Source of the DNA: Cedecea neteri
GTDB taxonomy: Bacteria; Pseudomonadota; Gammaproteobacteria; Enterobacterales; Enterobacteriaceae
Length of the DNA: 64,000 nt
Assembly: GCF_000758325.1 (NCBI RefSeq)
Contig: NZ_CP009459.1
Location: 1 to 64,000, forward strand
Direction of reading: 5' to 3'
Under the pieces are notes generated by a model. It searched no databases. It was not told the DNA's origin and saw only the letters and a list, made by a program, of their open reading frames with translations. Numbering within the stretch: the first letter of the stretch is position 1; each line of letters begins with the position of its first letter. Position numbers and translations under genes: made by a program. This document shows, in pieces, positions 1 through 13,243 of this stretch.

Positions 1-172
<172 letters not shown>

Positions 173-202
173 TTAGTAATCGGTTGCTCACACTACCACA
201 GC

Positions 203-1521
<1,319 letters not shown>

Positions 1522-1525
<4 letters not shown>

Positions 1526-2268
1526 GGTTTTGCCTCCGGCTGCGATTTGTTTGACGTACCGCTATCGTCGTCATTGTCATCCGTGCTGTGCGTGTCGGGT
1601 GCAAGATTACTTCCCGGCTTGCGGCTGGAAAGCTGACGCTCAATGTCAGTCAGATTTTCCAGCTTGCGCGTAGTAAGATCGAGCTGGCTACGCAGGCGCT
1701 GCTGCTGCTCCGCAGCGTATCCAGCTCGCCGTCGGTTGACTGCTGCAGCTTGCTGTAGCGCGTGCGCTCATCCGAAAGTTTAAGCTGAGACTGTTGCCCG
1801 TCGCGCCAAATCTCAAACAGGGAACGTACCTGCACAGGCACTTCGCTGGTCATGGTGTCGAGCTGGGTCATGTAGCGGCGCGGCGCTCGGTCGGGGTAAT
1901 TTTAGCCGTAGACAGCAAAATGCCGCGCTTAAACGTGTCCTGCCAGGTTTCTCTGCTGGCACTGGCGAGCTTCCGCGCGGGCTTCTGCCGGCGGCAGGCG
2001 CTGGGCGCAATCCATGCCGCGCAGCCAGTAAAGCGGGTTGCTGCTGACGTCATGCCCGTCAGATCCCATATTTCGGTGCAGTCCGTCGACAGGTAATCAG
2101 GAATTTGTTGTTCCGGAACATGCGGTTTGTGGGCCTCATCCAGGCTGCTGGACACGCTTGCGGGGGCGCATCCTGTCAACAGCGTCGCGCCAACGAGCGC
2201 CCCAGATACCAGCAAATCAGGCGAGTCAAAGACCCGCGGCGTGGTTCACGCAATAAAAGTACTTTCAT
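1522..2268 (-). pseudogene. qseG: Outer-membrane lipoprotein QseG, frameshifted
   Basis: Located between glrK and glrR as in E. coli. A lipobox (ATLLTGC) is readable near 2170, followed by the conserved PDYLSTDCTEIWDL, TFKRGILLSTAKITPTERR, and RYSKLQQSTDGELDTLR segments. These lie in different frames: breaks occur near 2215, about 2045, about 1945, near 1870 and near 1690. The ATG at 2268 starts a basic leader and is the likely true start; the frame shifts before the lipobox. The stop TGA overlaps the glrR ATG. QseG is known to tune the GlrK/GlrR two-component pair. The disruption is shared with its neighbours and is probably a sequence-quality artefact. Confidence 0.85.
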
Positions 2269-2272
2269 CGTT

Positions 2273-3707
2273 TTAATCATTCTCAGGGAAAACCGGTAAT
2301 TCGATACGGAAGCACACTTCCGCGCTGTTAGCATTGATCAGGCTAAGTTTTCCGTGCATACGTCGAATGCAATCCCTGGCGATACTTAACCCCAGCCCAC
2401 TTCCCTTTACGGAGCCCTTCCGCTGGTGACTGCCCTGGAAGAAAGGCTCAAAAATCATCTCTTGTTCCGTGGCCGGAATTGGCTCGCCGGTATTCGCGAC
2501 CTCAATGTACAGCATCGCGTCCACCTGCAAACTCCGGAGATAAATGGTACCGGATTCACTGCCATAGTGCACCGCATTGGAGTAGAGATTATCCAGCACG
2601 CTCATCAGCAGCGTCGCCTCTGCGAGGCAGGCTTTTGGGCTTAATTGAATATCGGTATGCATCATTTTAGCCCTCGCCGGCAGACAGTGGGCAGAGATAA
2701 CCATCTCCACAATCGGAGCCAGCTCGACCCTTTCCAGCGTTACCGTGCCGTCCGCCAGCTTGCGGTTATAGTCCAGCAGCTGTTCAATCAGCTTTTGCAG
2801 GTGGCGACTGCTGTTGTCCAGAATGGCAACAACCTCTTTCTGGTCGGCATTGAGCGGCCCGGCAACCTGGTCAGCAAGCAGTTCCGTCCCTTCTCTCATG
2901 CTGGCGAGCGGCGTTTTTAACTCATGGGAAAGATGGCGGAGGAACTCGTGGCGCTGGGACTCAAGCCAGGACAAGCGCTCGCTTAACCAGACAATACGCT
3001 GGCCAACGGAACGCAGCTCACGCGGCCCTTTAAATACTTCGCTGTTGCCGAGAGAGCGCCCTTCCCCCAGCCGGTTGATCATCCGTTCGATACCCTTAAC
3101 CGGTCCGATGATCATGCGGGTGAAGATAATGACCAGCCCCAGGCTGAGCAGAAACAGCACTAAGGCCTGCCAGCCGAAGAACTGGCCTCGTTCAGCAATT
3201 TCCTGCTGCAGCTGCTGTCCACGAGAGAACACCACCGCCGCGTGGCCTGCACCATTTCGGCATTGGTTGAGGCGAACTGTTCCAGTTGGTTTGCCGCAGG
3301 CGCTTCCGGCCCGCTGTTTTTACATTTCAGTTCAGCCAGATCGCTCAAGACTGGCTGAGCGATTGGTAGAGTTTCGGATCGGGTAATACGGAGGCGTGCG
3401 CCTCAAGCATTTGAGCGTAACGCTGGCGCTGCCCCTGATACAGTTGGGCAAGGCGCGAGTCATCAAGCACGCAGTATTGACGGTAGCTCCGCTCCATTTC
3501 CAGCGCAACATTGGTCATTGCTTCGCTGCGGCGGGCATCGGTCAGCGTGGTGCGGTTGGTCAACGCGGCCTGAGCACTCAGAGCGTTAAGGCTTTGCCAC
3601 GCCTGCCACGCAAGCACCAGCAGCGGTACAAGCACCAATAAAAAGGCCATCATGACAAGCTGGCGTAAAGATCGAGGGAAAAAATGCCACTGGTTCAATA
3701 GCTTCAT
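2273..3707 (-). pseudogene. glrK: Sensor histidine kinase GlrK (QseE), frame broken twice
   Basis: The N-terminus (ATG at 3707) has a membrane segment (QLVMMAFLLVLVPLLVLAW) and a periplasmic domain. A second membrane segment follows near 3160, then a HAMP-like linker (IIGPVKGIERMINRLGEG), the phosphoacceptor H-box (LRHLSHELKTPLASMREG), the N-box region (SVLDNLYSNAVHYG) and the G-box (GSGLGLSIARDC). Frame changes lie near 3350 and near 3230. Total length matches the roughly 475-residue E. coli protein. GlrK phosphorylates GlrR, which drives glmY transcription; glmY lies just upstream in the same direction. The residual protein is highly conserved, so the breaks are probably sequencing errors. 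Confidence 0.9.
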
Positions 3708-3775
3708 CTCACATTACCTGTATGACACGATGCTAGCCGCGATTGCGCGTGGTGGAAAGGTGCGATTCCCGGAAA

Positions 3776-3968
3776 CAACAAAGGCAGGGTCAAAAACCCT
3801 GCCTTTGTTTAGGAATTAGGCGGCGCCTTACTCAACGTTTCGCCCGGAGCATGATAAGCCGAAAGGCATTTATCAAAAATCGGACGGTAGGCACCTTTTT
3901 GTGCGTCATTCGGCGGTTTATGTAGTCTGTCTGAAAAGACGCTGACATAAGAGATTGAATGAGCCACT
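3776..3968 (-). ncRNA. glmY: GlmY small regulatory RNA
   Basis: The minus strand from 3968 begins with AGTGGCTCATTCAATC and TTATGTCAGC. Complementary partners (ACATAA and GAATGA) follow about 30-45 nt later, giving the long 5' hairpin typical of GlmY, and the transcript ends in a strong intrinsic terminator. Length (about 190 nt) and position, directly upstream of glrK and downstream of purL, match E. coli glmY. GlmY is a decoy that sequesters the adaptor RapZ, thereby sparing GlmZ and raising glmS expression when glucosamine-6-phosphate is low. Identification rests on remembered 5' sequence, location and a perfectly spaced sigma-54 promoter. Confidence 0.88.
3778..3808 (-). terminator. Intrinsic terminator of glmY
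   Basis: A 10-bp stem (AAGGCAGGGT pairing with ACCCTGCCTT) with a five-base loop is followed on the minus strand by a T-rich tract. It marks the 3' end of the sRNA. Confidence 0.85.
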
Positions 3969-3978
3969 GGGCCTTATT

Positions 3979-3996
3979 AAGCAGATATCGTGCCAA
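3979..3996 (-). promoter_or_regulatory. Sigma-54 promoter of glmY
   Basis: The minus strand reads TTGGCACGATATCTGCTT, with the invariant GG and GC separated by exactly 10 bases. The GC ends 12 bases before the A at 3968 that begins the GlmY sequence, exactly where a sigma-54 promoter should lie. It is the expected target of GlrR. Confidence 0.88.
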
Positions 3997-4038
3997 CTTT
4001 ACTCAAATCAATTCAATTCATTGTTTTAATTAATATTA

Positions 4039-4051
4039 AATCAAAAGATTA
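4039..4051. promoter_or_regulatory. Candidate IHF site between glmY promoter and GlrR sites
   Basis: AATCAAAAGATTA fits the IHF consensus WATCAANNNNTTR at every fixed position, inside an AT-rich stretch between the sigma-54 promoter and the GlrR sites. IHF bending would bring the activator to the polymerase, as known for E. coli glmY. Confidence 0.65.
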
Positions 4052-4145
4052 AGAATATATTGTGCGTGTTTTTTGTTCGCTGTGTCGCCATTTCACACAC
4101 CTCTGCAACCTGCTCAATTACATCATTAAAAATCAATGAGTTAAA

Positions 4146-4163
4146 TGTCTCTTTTTGGAGACA
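4146..4163. promoter_or_regulatory. GlrR binding site 1
   Basis: A perfect TGTC-N10-GACA palindrome lies about 165 bp upstream of the sigma-54 promoter of glmY. This is the known GlrR recognition pattern. Confidence 0.8.
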
Positions 4164-4178
4164 CATTAAAAGCAGAAG

Positions 4179-4196
4179 TGTCGGGATTTAGTGACA
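4179..4196. promoter_or_regulatory. GlrR binding site 2
   Basis: A second perfect TGTC-N10-GACA palindrome starts 33 bp from the first (about three helical turns), placing both on the same face of the DNA. A weaker TGTC half-site is at 4083-4086. Confidence 0.8.
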
Positions 4197-4202
4197 AAAA
4201 AG

Positions 4203-4348
4203 CCCCTCACCCTGGCCCTCTCCCAAAGAGGAGAGGGAACTGGATCGGAGCCTGTCTGCTATTTCCCGCCCTCTAAAAGCAAAGGAGCAAGGGAGAAACC
4301 TTTTACGATTTTCCCCTCTCCCTTTTAGGGAGAGGGTCGGGGTGAGGG
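4203..4348. repeat. Paired REP-like inverted repeat between glmY control region and purL
   Basis: Two arms (CCCTCACCCTGGCCCTCTCC at the left, and GGGAGAGGGTCGGGGTGAGG at the right) are imperfect inverted copies bracketing about 100 bp. Each arm also contains its own short GC-rich hairpin (CCCTCTCC/GGAGAGGG). The layout resembles a REP doublet or REPIN, lying directly after the purL stop codon, where it could protect or terminate the purL transcript. Confidence 0.65.
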
Positions 4349-4351
4349 TAA

Positions 4352-7300
4352 TCAACCCAGTTGCTTACGTGCGTTGCGGAAAATACGCATCCACGGGCTG
4401 TCTTCGCCCCACTCCGCCGGGTGCCAGGAATACTCACGGTGCGGAACACGCGCTCCGGGTGCGGCATCATGATAGTAACGCGCCCGCTTTCGTTGCTCAC
4501 CGCGGTGATGCCGTTCGGCGAACCGTTCGGGTTAGCCGGGTAGGTTTCAGTTACGTTCGCGAAGTTATCCACGAAGCGCAGCGCCACCAGACTTTGCTTT
4601 CAAGCGCGGCGAGATGAGCGCGTCACGCACTTCCACACGACCTTCGCCGTGAGAAACGCGATAGGCATATGGGAACCGGCCATGCCCTGCAGCAGCAGCG
4701 ACGGGTGGAGGTCACCTCAACCAGGCTGAAGCGCGCTTCAAAGCGATCGGACTGGTTACGCACAAAGCGCGGCCACAAATCACTGCCGGGGATCAGCTCA
4801 CGCAGGTTGGACATCATCTGGCAGCCGTTGCAAACGCCAAGCGCCAGCGTTTCCGGGGCGATGGAAGAAGGTTTCGAACTCATCACGCACGCGAGCGTTG
4901 AACAGGATGGATTTCGCCCAGCCTTCACCCGCGCCCAGCACGTCACCGTAGGAGAAACCGCCGCACGCCACCAGCGTATGGAAGCTTTCCAGCCCGGTGC
5001 GGCCCGCCAGCAGGTCGCTCATATGCACGTCGATGGCGTCAAAGCCCGCACGGTGGAAGGCGGCCGCCATCTCAACGTGAGAGTTAACGCCCTGCTCACG
5101 CAGGATGGCCACTTTAGGACGCGCGCCCGTGGCGATGAACGGCCGCCGCAATATCTTCTTTGATATCGAAGTTCAGCTTCACGTTCAGGCCAGGATCGTT
5201 ATCATTCGCCTTGGCGTTTGTGCTCTTCGTCCGCACAGGCCGGGTTATCACGCAGACGCTGCATCTGCCAGGTGGTTTCTGCCCACCACATACGCAGCGT
5301 GGTGCGGCTTTTCACTGAACACAGCGTGCCCGTCAGCGCTAATGGTGAAGCGGTCACCTTCGACAGCTTTACCGAGGTAATGGTACGCAGTCAGCCAGGC
5401 CATGCTTAGCCAGCAGCGCCTCAACGGCCTCGCGGTCTTCAGCGCGAATCTGGATCACGCCCGCCGAGCTCTTCGTTAACAATGCGGCCAGGCGATCGCT
5501 GCCAAGACCGGCAATATCAACCTCAACGCCACAGTGGCCGGTAAAGGCATTTCAGCCAGGGTCACCAGCAGCCCGCCGTCGGAGCGGTCGTGCCAGGCCA
5601 GCAGTTTGCGATCCGCCACCAGCGCCTGCATCGCGTCCCAGAAGCCTTTCAGCTGCTCAACGCTGCGAACGTCCGCAGGCTTATCGCCCAGTTGACGATA
5701 AACCTGGGACAGCGCGGTAGCGCCCAGCGCGTTATGGCCTTTGCCTAAATCGATTAGCAGCAGGGCGTTGTCTTCGATACTCAGCTGTGGCGTCACGGTG
5801 CCACGTACGTCTTCTACACGGGCAAACGCGGTGATCACCAGCGACAGCGGAGAAGTCATCTCGCGCTGCTCGTTACCTTCCTGCCAGCGGGTTTTCATCG
5901 ACATGGAGTCTTTGCCCACCGGGATAGTGATCCCCAGCGCCGGGCAAAGTTCTTCGCCACGGCTTTAACCGCTTCATACAGGCCAGCATCTTCGCCAGGG
6001 TGACCGGCTGCGGCCATCCAGTTCGCGGAGAGCTTAATGCGCTTCAGGGAGCCAATTTGGGTCGCGGCAATGTTGGTTAAGGCTTCACCCACGGCCAGAC
6101 GACCGGATGCCGCGAAGTCCAGCAGGGCCACCGGCGCGCGTTCACCGATAGACATCGCTTCACCGTAGTAGCTGTCCAGGCTGGCGGTAGTCACCGCGCA
6201 GTTGGCGACCGGGATCTGCCACGGACCAACCATCTGATCGCGGGACACCATGCCGGTTACCGTGCGGTCGCCGATGGTCACGAGGAAGGTTTTTTCAGCC
6301 ACGGTCGGCAGGTGCAGAACGCGCTTCACCGCATCGGCAATGGAAATTTCGCTGCTGTTGAAGGCATCACCTTTCGCTTTCAGCGTCTCGACGTTGCGCT
6401 CCATCTTCGGCGTTTTGCCCAGCAGCACGTCCAGCGGCATGTCGATTGGCTGGTTATCAAAGTGGCTGTCGTTGAGCGTTAGATGCTGTTCGGTGGTGGC
6501 TTCACCAATCACCGCATACGGCGCACGCTCGCGGCGGCAAAGTTCATCAAACAGCGGCAATTGCTCTGGCGCAACGGCCAGCACATAGCGTTCCTGAGAT
6601 TCGTTACACCAGACTTCGAGCGGGCTCATGCCCGGTTCGTCGTTGAGGATATCGCGCAGCTCGAAGCGGCCACCGCGTCCGCCATCGCTGACCAGCTCCG
6701 GCATGGCGTTGGACAGGCCACCCGCGCCAACGTCGTGGATAAACAGGATTGGGTTGTCGTCGCCCATCTGCCAGCAGCGGTCGATCACTTCCTGGCAGCG
6801 GCGTTCCATTTCCGGGTTGTCGCGCTGCACGGAAGCAAAATCTAAATCCGCATCAGACTGGCCGGAAGCCATCGAGGAAGCCGCCCCACCGCCCAGGCCG
6901 ATGTTCATTGCCGGGCCACCCAGCACAATCAGCTTGGCGCCAGGAGTGATTTCGCCCTTCTGAACGTGGTCGGCACGAATGTTGCCGATCCCGCCCGCGA
7001 GCATAATAGGTTTGTGGTAGCCACGTAGCTCCACGCCGTTGTGGCTGTTCACCTGCTCTTCATAGGTACGGAAGTAGCCGGTCAGCGCCGGACGGCCAAA
7101 TTCGTTGTTAAACGCCGCTCCGCCCAGAGGGCCTTCGGTCATGATATCCAGCGCGGTAACGATGCGGTCTGGCTTGCCGAAATCCTGCTCCCACGGCTGT
7201 TCGAAGCCCGGAATACGCAGGTTAGACACGGAGAAGCCCACCAGGCCAGCTTTTGGCTTAGCGCCGCGCCCGGTCGCGCCTTCATCGCGGATTTCACCGC

Positions 7301-8236
7301 CTGAGCCGGTTGCCGCGCCCGGCCACGGAGAGATGGCGGTCGGGTGGTTGTGGGTTTCAACCTTCATCAGGATATGCGCGTCTTCCTGGTGGAAGTCATA
7401 GCGCCCCGCTTCACGGTCGGCGAAGAAGCGGCCGACGGCGGAACCTTCCATCACCGCCGCGTTGTCTTTATAGGCAGACAGCACGTAATCCGGCGTTTTC
7501 TCGAAGGTGTTTTTGATCATTTTGAACAGCGACTTCGGCTGTTTCTGCCCGTCGATAATCCAGTCGGCGTTAAAGATTTTATGGCGGCAGTGCTCGGAGT
7601 TCGCCTGAGCAAACATGTACAGTTCGATGTCGTTCGGGTTGCGGCCAAGCTTGTTGAACGCATCCTGCAGGTAGTCAATTTCGTCTTCCGCCAGCGCCAG
7701 GCCGAGGCGAATGTTCGCTTCCACCAGCGCATCGCGCCCTTTCCCGAGCAGATCAACGCTCTGCACCGGAGCCGGCTGCTGCCGGGTAAACAGCTGCTGC
7801 GCGTCGTTCAGAGAGGTAAACACGCTCTCCATCATGCGGTCGTGCAGCAGAGCGCAACGTCCTGCAGCTGCTCTGCGGTCAGCGTACTGCCGGTAACATA
7901 CCAGGCCACACCGCGCTCAAGGCGTTTAATCTGCGGCAGGTCACAGTTGTGGGCGATATCGGTAGCTTTAGAAGACCAGGGGGAGATGGTGCCAGGGCGC
8001 GGGGTCACCAGCAGCAGGGTGCCTTCCGGCGCATGCTCTGCGAGGGTTGGACCATATTTCAACAGCCGCTGCAGGCGGCAAGCTCGTCAGCGTTCAGCGG
8101 CGCTTCGAGGTCGGCAAAATGAACATACTCGGCATAAATATCGCTTACCGGGAGGTGAGCATCGTTGAAACGGGCCAGGAGTTTGTTAATACGAAATGCC
8201 GAAAGAGCAGAGCGAACCACGCAGAATTTCCATCAT
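4352..8236 (-). pseudogene. purL: Phosphoribosylformylglycinamidine synthase PurL, frame broken many times
   Basis: PurL makes formylglycinamidine ribonucleotide from FGAR, glutamine and ATP (purine step 4). The start (MMEILRG at 8236) and the end ([13 protein letters not shown], stop at 4352) are both conserved, and total length matches the usual 1295 residues. The central 646-residue piece (5895-7835) contains the nucleotide-binding and FGAM synthase core ([20 protein letters not shown]). The glutaminase part shows the nucleophile loop ([13 protein letters not shown]) and the [12 protein letters not shown] end. Frame changes occur near 8080, 7835, 5945, 5540, 5460, several between 5400 and 5150, and near 4880, 4720, 4600 and 4440. 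An enzyme this conserved broken this often points to sequence error. Confidence 0.93.
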
Positions 8237-8281
8237 TAAAGATCTCTCGTCTTCAGGGCGAAGGCGGGGAAAACGGGCGTC

Positions 8282-8287
8282 ATTATA
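8282..8287 (-). promoter_or_regulatory. Candidate -10 element of the purL promoter
   Basis: The minus strand reads a consensus TATAAT about 45 bp upstream of the purL ATG. The -35 position (8305-8310, TTTCGT) falls inside the PurR box. Confidence 0.6.
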
Positions 8288-8304
8288 GAGAATCCTCCGC
8301 CGCG

Positions 8305-8320
8305 ACGAAACCGTTTGCGT
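8305..8320 (-). promoter_or_regulatory. PurR operator of purL
   Basis: The minus strand reads ACGCAAACGGTTTCGT, one mismatch from the ACGCAAACGTTTTCGT PurR operator. It overlaps the -35 position, so purine-bound PurR would block RNA polymerase. Confidence 0.85.
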
Positions 8321-8487
8321 AGAAATAACAGGCAGAAGTTTTTATTGCACGAAAAGTAAACGATATATTCTTAAAAAGTTGCTTACTGGCGTTTTCTTAC
8401 GCAAAATGCGCCTCATTCACTGACGGGTTCAGACAAATCATGGTTATTGTTGGCTAAGGCTCATCCTGCCTGCAGAATGTTATCTAT

Positions 8488-10494
<2,007 letters not shown>

Positions 10495-11132
10495 TCACTC
10501 GAGCTGCTGCAGTTCTCCCTGAGGCGTAACGCGCCACCGATGCTCGCAGAAAAACAGCAGAGGATTATCCTGATGACTATCGCTGTAGCCGCTGTACAGG
10601 CGCAGCGGCGCGCCAAGATGCTGCTCCAGTTGCACCACCTTCTCATGGCCGAGACAGCGCAGGGTCAATATCCAGCCGCCGTGAGCCCGTGCAATCTGGC
10701 TGGCAATGACTTTGACCTCCGGCAGCCAGGGCGTATCAAAATAGACTTTTTCCACCAGCGGCTGCGGCGAGCCGGTAATCAGCCAGACGTCGGCATCCGG
10801 GCTGTGCAGATAATCCGTGAGGCGCTGCTGGACGACGGGGAATGCCCTCACCTTCTGCCGGAACCAGGCGACAAATTCGCTTTGCAGCTGCTGAAGCCGG
10901 GCCTCGCTGCGCCCAAACGTGATACCCATAACAGCAGGCTCATCGGCTGTCGGGCCGCACTGCCTTTGATCAGCATCATGCCGCCAATCAGCGGCAGCAA
11001 CATAATAACCAACGGCACGTTCAGCGGCAGGCGGCGCAGGAGATAAAACATGAAGCTGCCGAACATGTCCTGCTGATGCAGGGTGCCATCCAGGTCAAAA
11101 AAGATGACGCGGCGCGGGTGATGAGGTGTCAA
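10495..11132 (-). pseudogene. pgpC: Phosphatidylglycerophosphatase C (PgpC, YfhB), one frameshift
   Basis: The N-terminal piece has the HAD nucleophile motif (RRVIFFDLDGTLHQQDMFGSF) and a hydrophobic segment. The C-terminal piece carries the HAD motif region (DVWLITGSPQPLVEKVYFDTPW) and GYSDSHQDNPLLFFCEH. The frame changes near 10,925, between MSLLLW and GRSEARLQQLQ. Combined length matches the 211-residue E. coli enzyme, which dephosphorylates phosphatidylglycerophosphate at the inner membrane. It is divergent from yfhH. The break is probably a sequence error. Confidence 0.88.
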
Positions 11133-11331
11133 TTCAGGCTCCTTTGGGACTCGCGTTCACGAAACGACGCAAGCTAAAGCCTAACAGATAGCCCCGTGAT
11201 TTTCCGCGCGCTTTCCAGGCTGAACACAACAGAATATTTAATTCGGAAACATTGCTCTATAATGGAATTTATAATTCGCTCAGATGCTTACCAAAGCAAG
11301 TCGTTATCAGAATTGCCGCCCCGGAGGTGAA

Positions 11332-12180
11332 ATGAACTGTTTACTGCGCATTCGAAGCCGTTACGCCATGCTGGCCCAAAGCGACCGCAAGCTGGCCGAC
11401 TTTTTGCTCGCTGAGCCCGATCACGCACGCCATCTCAGTTCACAACAGCTGGCGGAAGAAGCCGGTGTCAGTCAGTCCAGCGTCGTAAAATTCGCGCAGA
11501 AACTGGGGTTCAAGGGCTTCCCGGCGATGAAACTGGCTATCAGTGAAGCGCTGGCAAGCGGCCAAAACCCTAACTCTGTCCCGGTTCACAACCAAATTTT
11601 AGGTGACGATCCGCTGAGGCTTGTTGGGGAAAAATTGATAAAAGAGAACATCGCGGCGATGCACGCCACGCTGGATATTAATGCAGAAGATAAATTGCTG
11701 GCGAGCGTTTCGCTGCTGCGCAATGCGCGGCGCGTGCTGCTCGTGGGAATAGGCGCGTCTGGCCTGGTAGCGAAGAATTTCTCGTGGAAGTTGATGAAGA
11801 TTGGTATTCACGCCGTCGCCGAGCAGGATATGCATGCCCTGCTCGCAACGGTGCAGGCGATGACGCCGGAAGACGTACTGCTTGCCATTTCCTACTCGGG
11901 CGAGCGCCGTGAGATCAATCTGGCTGCCGATGAAGCGCTGAACGCCGGGGCGAAAATCCTCGCGATTACCGGCTTCACGCCTAACGCCCTACAGCAGCGC
12001 GCCAGCCTGTGCCTGTATACCATCGCGGAAGAACAGGCCACGCGCAGCGCCGCAATTTCCTCCACCAGCGCCCAGATGATGCTGACCGATCTGCTGTTTA
12101 TGGCCCTGGTGCAGCAGGACCTGGAAAACGCGCCGGAGCGGATCCGCCAGAGCGAGGCGCTGGTGAAGAAGCTGGTTTAG
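11332..12180 (+). CDS. yfhH: RpiR/MurR-family transcriptional regulator YfhH
   Basis: The protein (282 aa) has an N-terminal RpiR helix-turn-helix (HLSSQQLAEEAGVSQSSVV) and a C-terminal SIS sugar-phosphate-binding domain (LLVGIGASGLVAKNF, LAISYSGERREINLAADEAL). The ATG at 11332 is preceded by GGAGGTGAA and matches the E. coli N-terminus, so the in-frame ATG at 11284 is rejected. A TATAAT at 11258-11263 is a possible -10, next to the near-palindrome GAATTTATAATTC (11265-11277), a possible operator. Its target is not known to me. Its stop overlaps the stop of the convergent invertase, which marks the left edge of the inserted tailocin. Confidence 0.9.
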   Translation: MNCLLRIRSRYAMLAQSDRKLADFLLAEPDHARHLSSQQLAEEAGVSQSSVVKFAQKLGFKGFPAMKLAISEALASGQNPNSVPVHNQILGDDPLRLVGEKLIKENIAAMHATLDINAEDKLLASVSLLRNARRVLLVGIGASGLVAKNFSWKLMKIGIHAVAEQDMHALLATVQAMTPEDVLLAISYSGERREINLAADEALNAGAKILAITGFTPNALQQRASLCLYTIAEEQATRSAAISSTSAQMMLTDLLFMALVQQDLENAPERIRQSEALVKKLV

Positions 12181-12734
12181 GGTTTCGCATTTGCCGGAAA
12201 TTTTTTATACAGCGTAGAGACGCCGACATCATAAATAATCGCCACCTGCTGCCTTGTTTCTCCGGCGGCAATTAACCTCCCGGCCTGCGCCCATTGCATT
12301 GCCGACAGTTTAGGCCGCCGCCCGCCAATTCGCCCTTCCGCTCTTGCCGCAGCCAGTCCGGCCCGGGTTCTTTCGACGATAAGCTCGCGTTCCATCTCGG
12401 CCAACGCACCCATTACGTGAAAGAAAAACCGCCCCATTGGCGTAGAGGTATCAATGCTGTCCGTCAGGCTGCGGAAGTTAATCCCGCGCGAACGCAGCTC
12501 TTCAATCAGCGAAACAAGGTGACGCATGCTGCGCCCAAGCCGGTCAAGCTTCCAGACGACCAATGTGTCACCTTCGCTGAGAGTTCTGAGTACCTTTTTT
12601 AACCCTGGCCTGTCCGCCGTTTTACCGCTGATTTTATCCTCAAAAATCAGCTCACATCCTGCACACTCCAGCGCATTTTTCTGTAGCGCGGTGTTTTGGT
12701 CATTTGTTGACACCCTGACATAGCCTACCAGCAT
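12177..12734 (-). CDS. Serine DNA invertase (Gin/Hin/Pin family)
   Basis: This 185-residue protein closely resembles phage Mu Gin: catalytic serine in GYVRVSTNDQN (Ser10), LDRLGRSMRHLVSLIEELR, the SLTDSIDTSTPMGRFFFHVM segment, and a C-terminal helix-turn-helix ending in STLYKKFP. I start at the ATG at 12734 (MLVGYVRVST) because it matches the family; upstream in-frame codons to 12866 add unconserved residues. It lies just outside the invertible segment, like gin next to the Mu G segment. It should invert the segment bounded by the crossover sites at 12791 and 14352, with Fis and an internal enhancer. Its stop overlaps that of yfhH. Confidence 0.93.
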   Translation of the reverse strand: MLVGYVRVSTNDQNTALQKNALECAGCELIFEDKISGKTADRPGLKKVLRTLSEGDTLVVWKLDRLGRSMRHLVSLIEELRSRGINFRSLTDSIDTSTPMGRFFFHVMGALAEMERELIVERTRAGLAAARAEGRIGGRRPKLSAMQWAQAGRLIAAGETRQQVAIIYDVGVSTLYKKFPANAKP

Positions 12735-12790
12735 GACGTTTTGCCTCATAAAAGGCTGAAAGCATGCCACGGCGCGGCAGGATGTGCATT

Positions 12791-12814
12791 TTCTTAAAGG
12801 TTGGTTTGGGGGAG
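12791..12814 (+). repeat. Invertase crossover site, invertase-proximal
   Basis: On the minus strand this reads C-TCCCCCAAACCAA-CCTTTAAGAA. The 13-base core TCCCCCAAACCAA is shared with the site at 14352 in inverted orientation, and 18 of 24 positions match. The two half-sites flank an AA dinucleotide (12801-12802), as in gix/hix sites. It lies at the start of the silent fibre tip frame. Confidence 0.82.
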
Positions 12815-13243
12815 GGGTCGGCTTTACCTGTGGGTGTGCCTGTGCCGTGGGCATTGTCGGCAGCACCTATAGGATGGTTGAAATGTAATGGTGCGGCATT
12901 TTCAGCGGCTCAATATCCAAAGCTTGCACAGGTATATCCAGCGCTTGTATTGCCTGATTTACGTGGGATTTTTATTAGGGGGTTTGATGATGGGAGAAAT
13001 ATTGATCCAGGGAGAAATCTTTTATCATTCGCATCAGATAAATTGAGGTCACATACACATTCATTGTTATTTGGTAATGGTGATGGGGGTGAGGTTCCTG
13101 CTGTGCATGAAGCTTTCCGAAAAAGTTCTTCGTTAATTTATTATGCAGCCTCGGGGAAAAGTGGGCTTTATATAAGTCCTGAAGGTGACAATGAAACAGC
13201 ACCGTGCAACATCGTCTTTAACTATATTGTAAGGGCAGCATAA
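12801..13243 (+). CDS. Silent alternative tail-fibre tip (tail-collar type), lacking its own N-terminus
   Basis: This is an open frame on the plus strand (an incidental ATG exists at 12764) that begins at the crossover site and reads GLGEGSALPVGVPVPW, APIGWLKCNGAAFS, YPKLAQVYP, LPDLRGIFIRGFDDGR and RSHTHSLLF. This is a phage tail-collar domain as at the C-termini of Mu- and P2-like fibres. It has no shaft-attachment domain or evident start signal, so it is silent in this orientation. Inversion would join it in frame after residue 115 of the expressed fibre, giving a fibre of about 261 residues. It is more AT-rich than the fixed tail genes, suggesting a separate origin. Confidence 0.85.

Noticed and set aside
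12764-12800. ATG at 12764 as the start of a free-standing plus-strand fibre protein
   Set aside because: The tip lacks an attachment domain, and the sequence before the crossover site is not fibre-like; it is a silent cassette.
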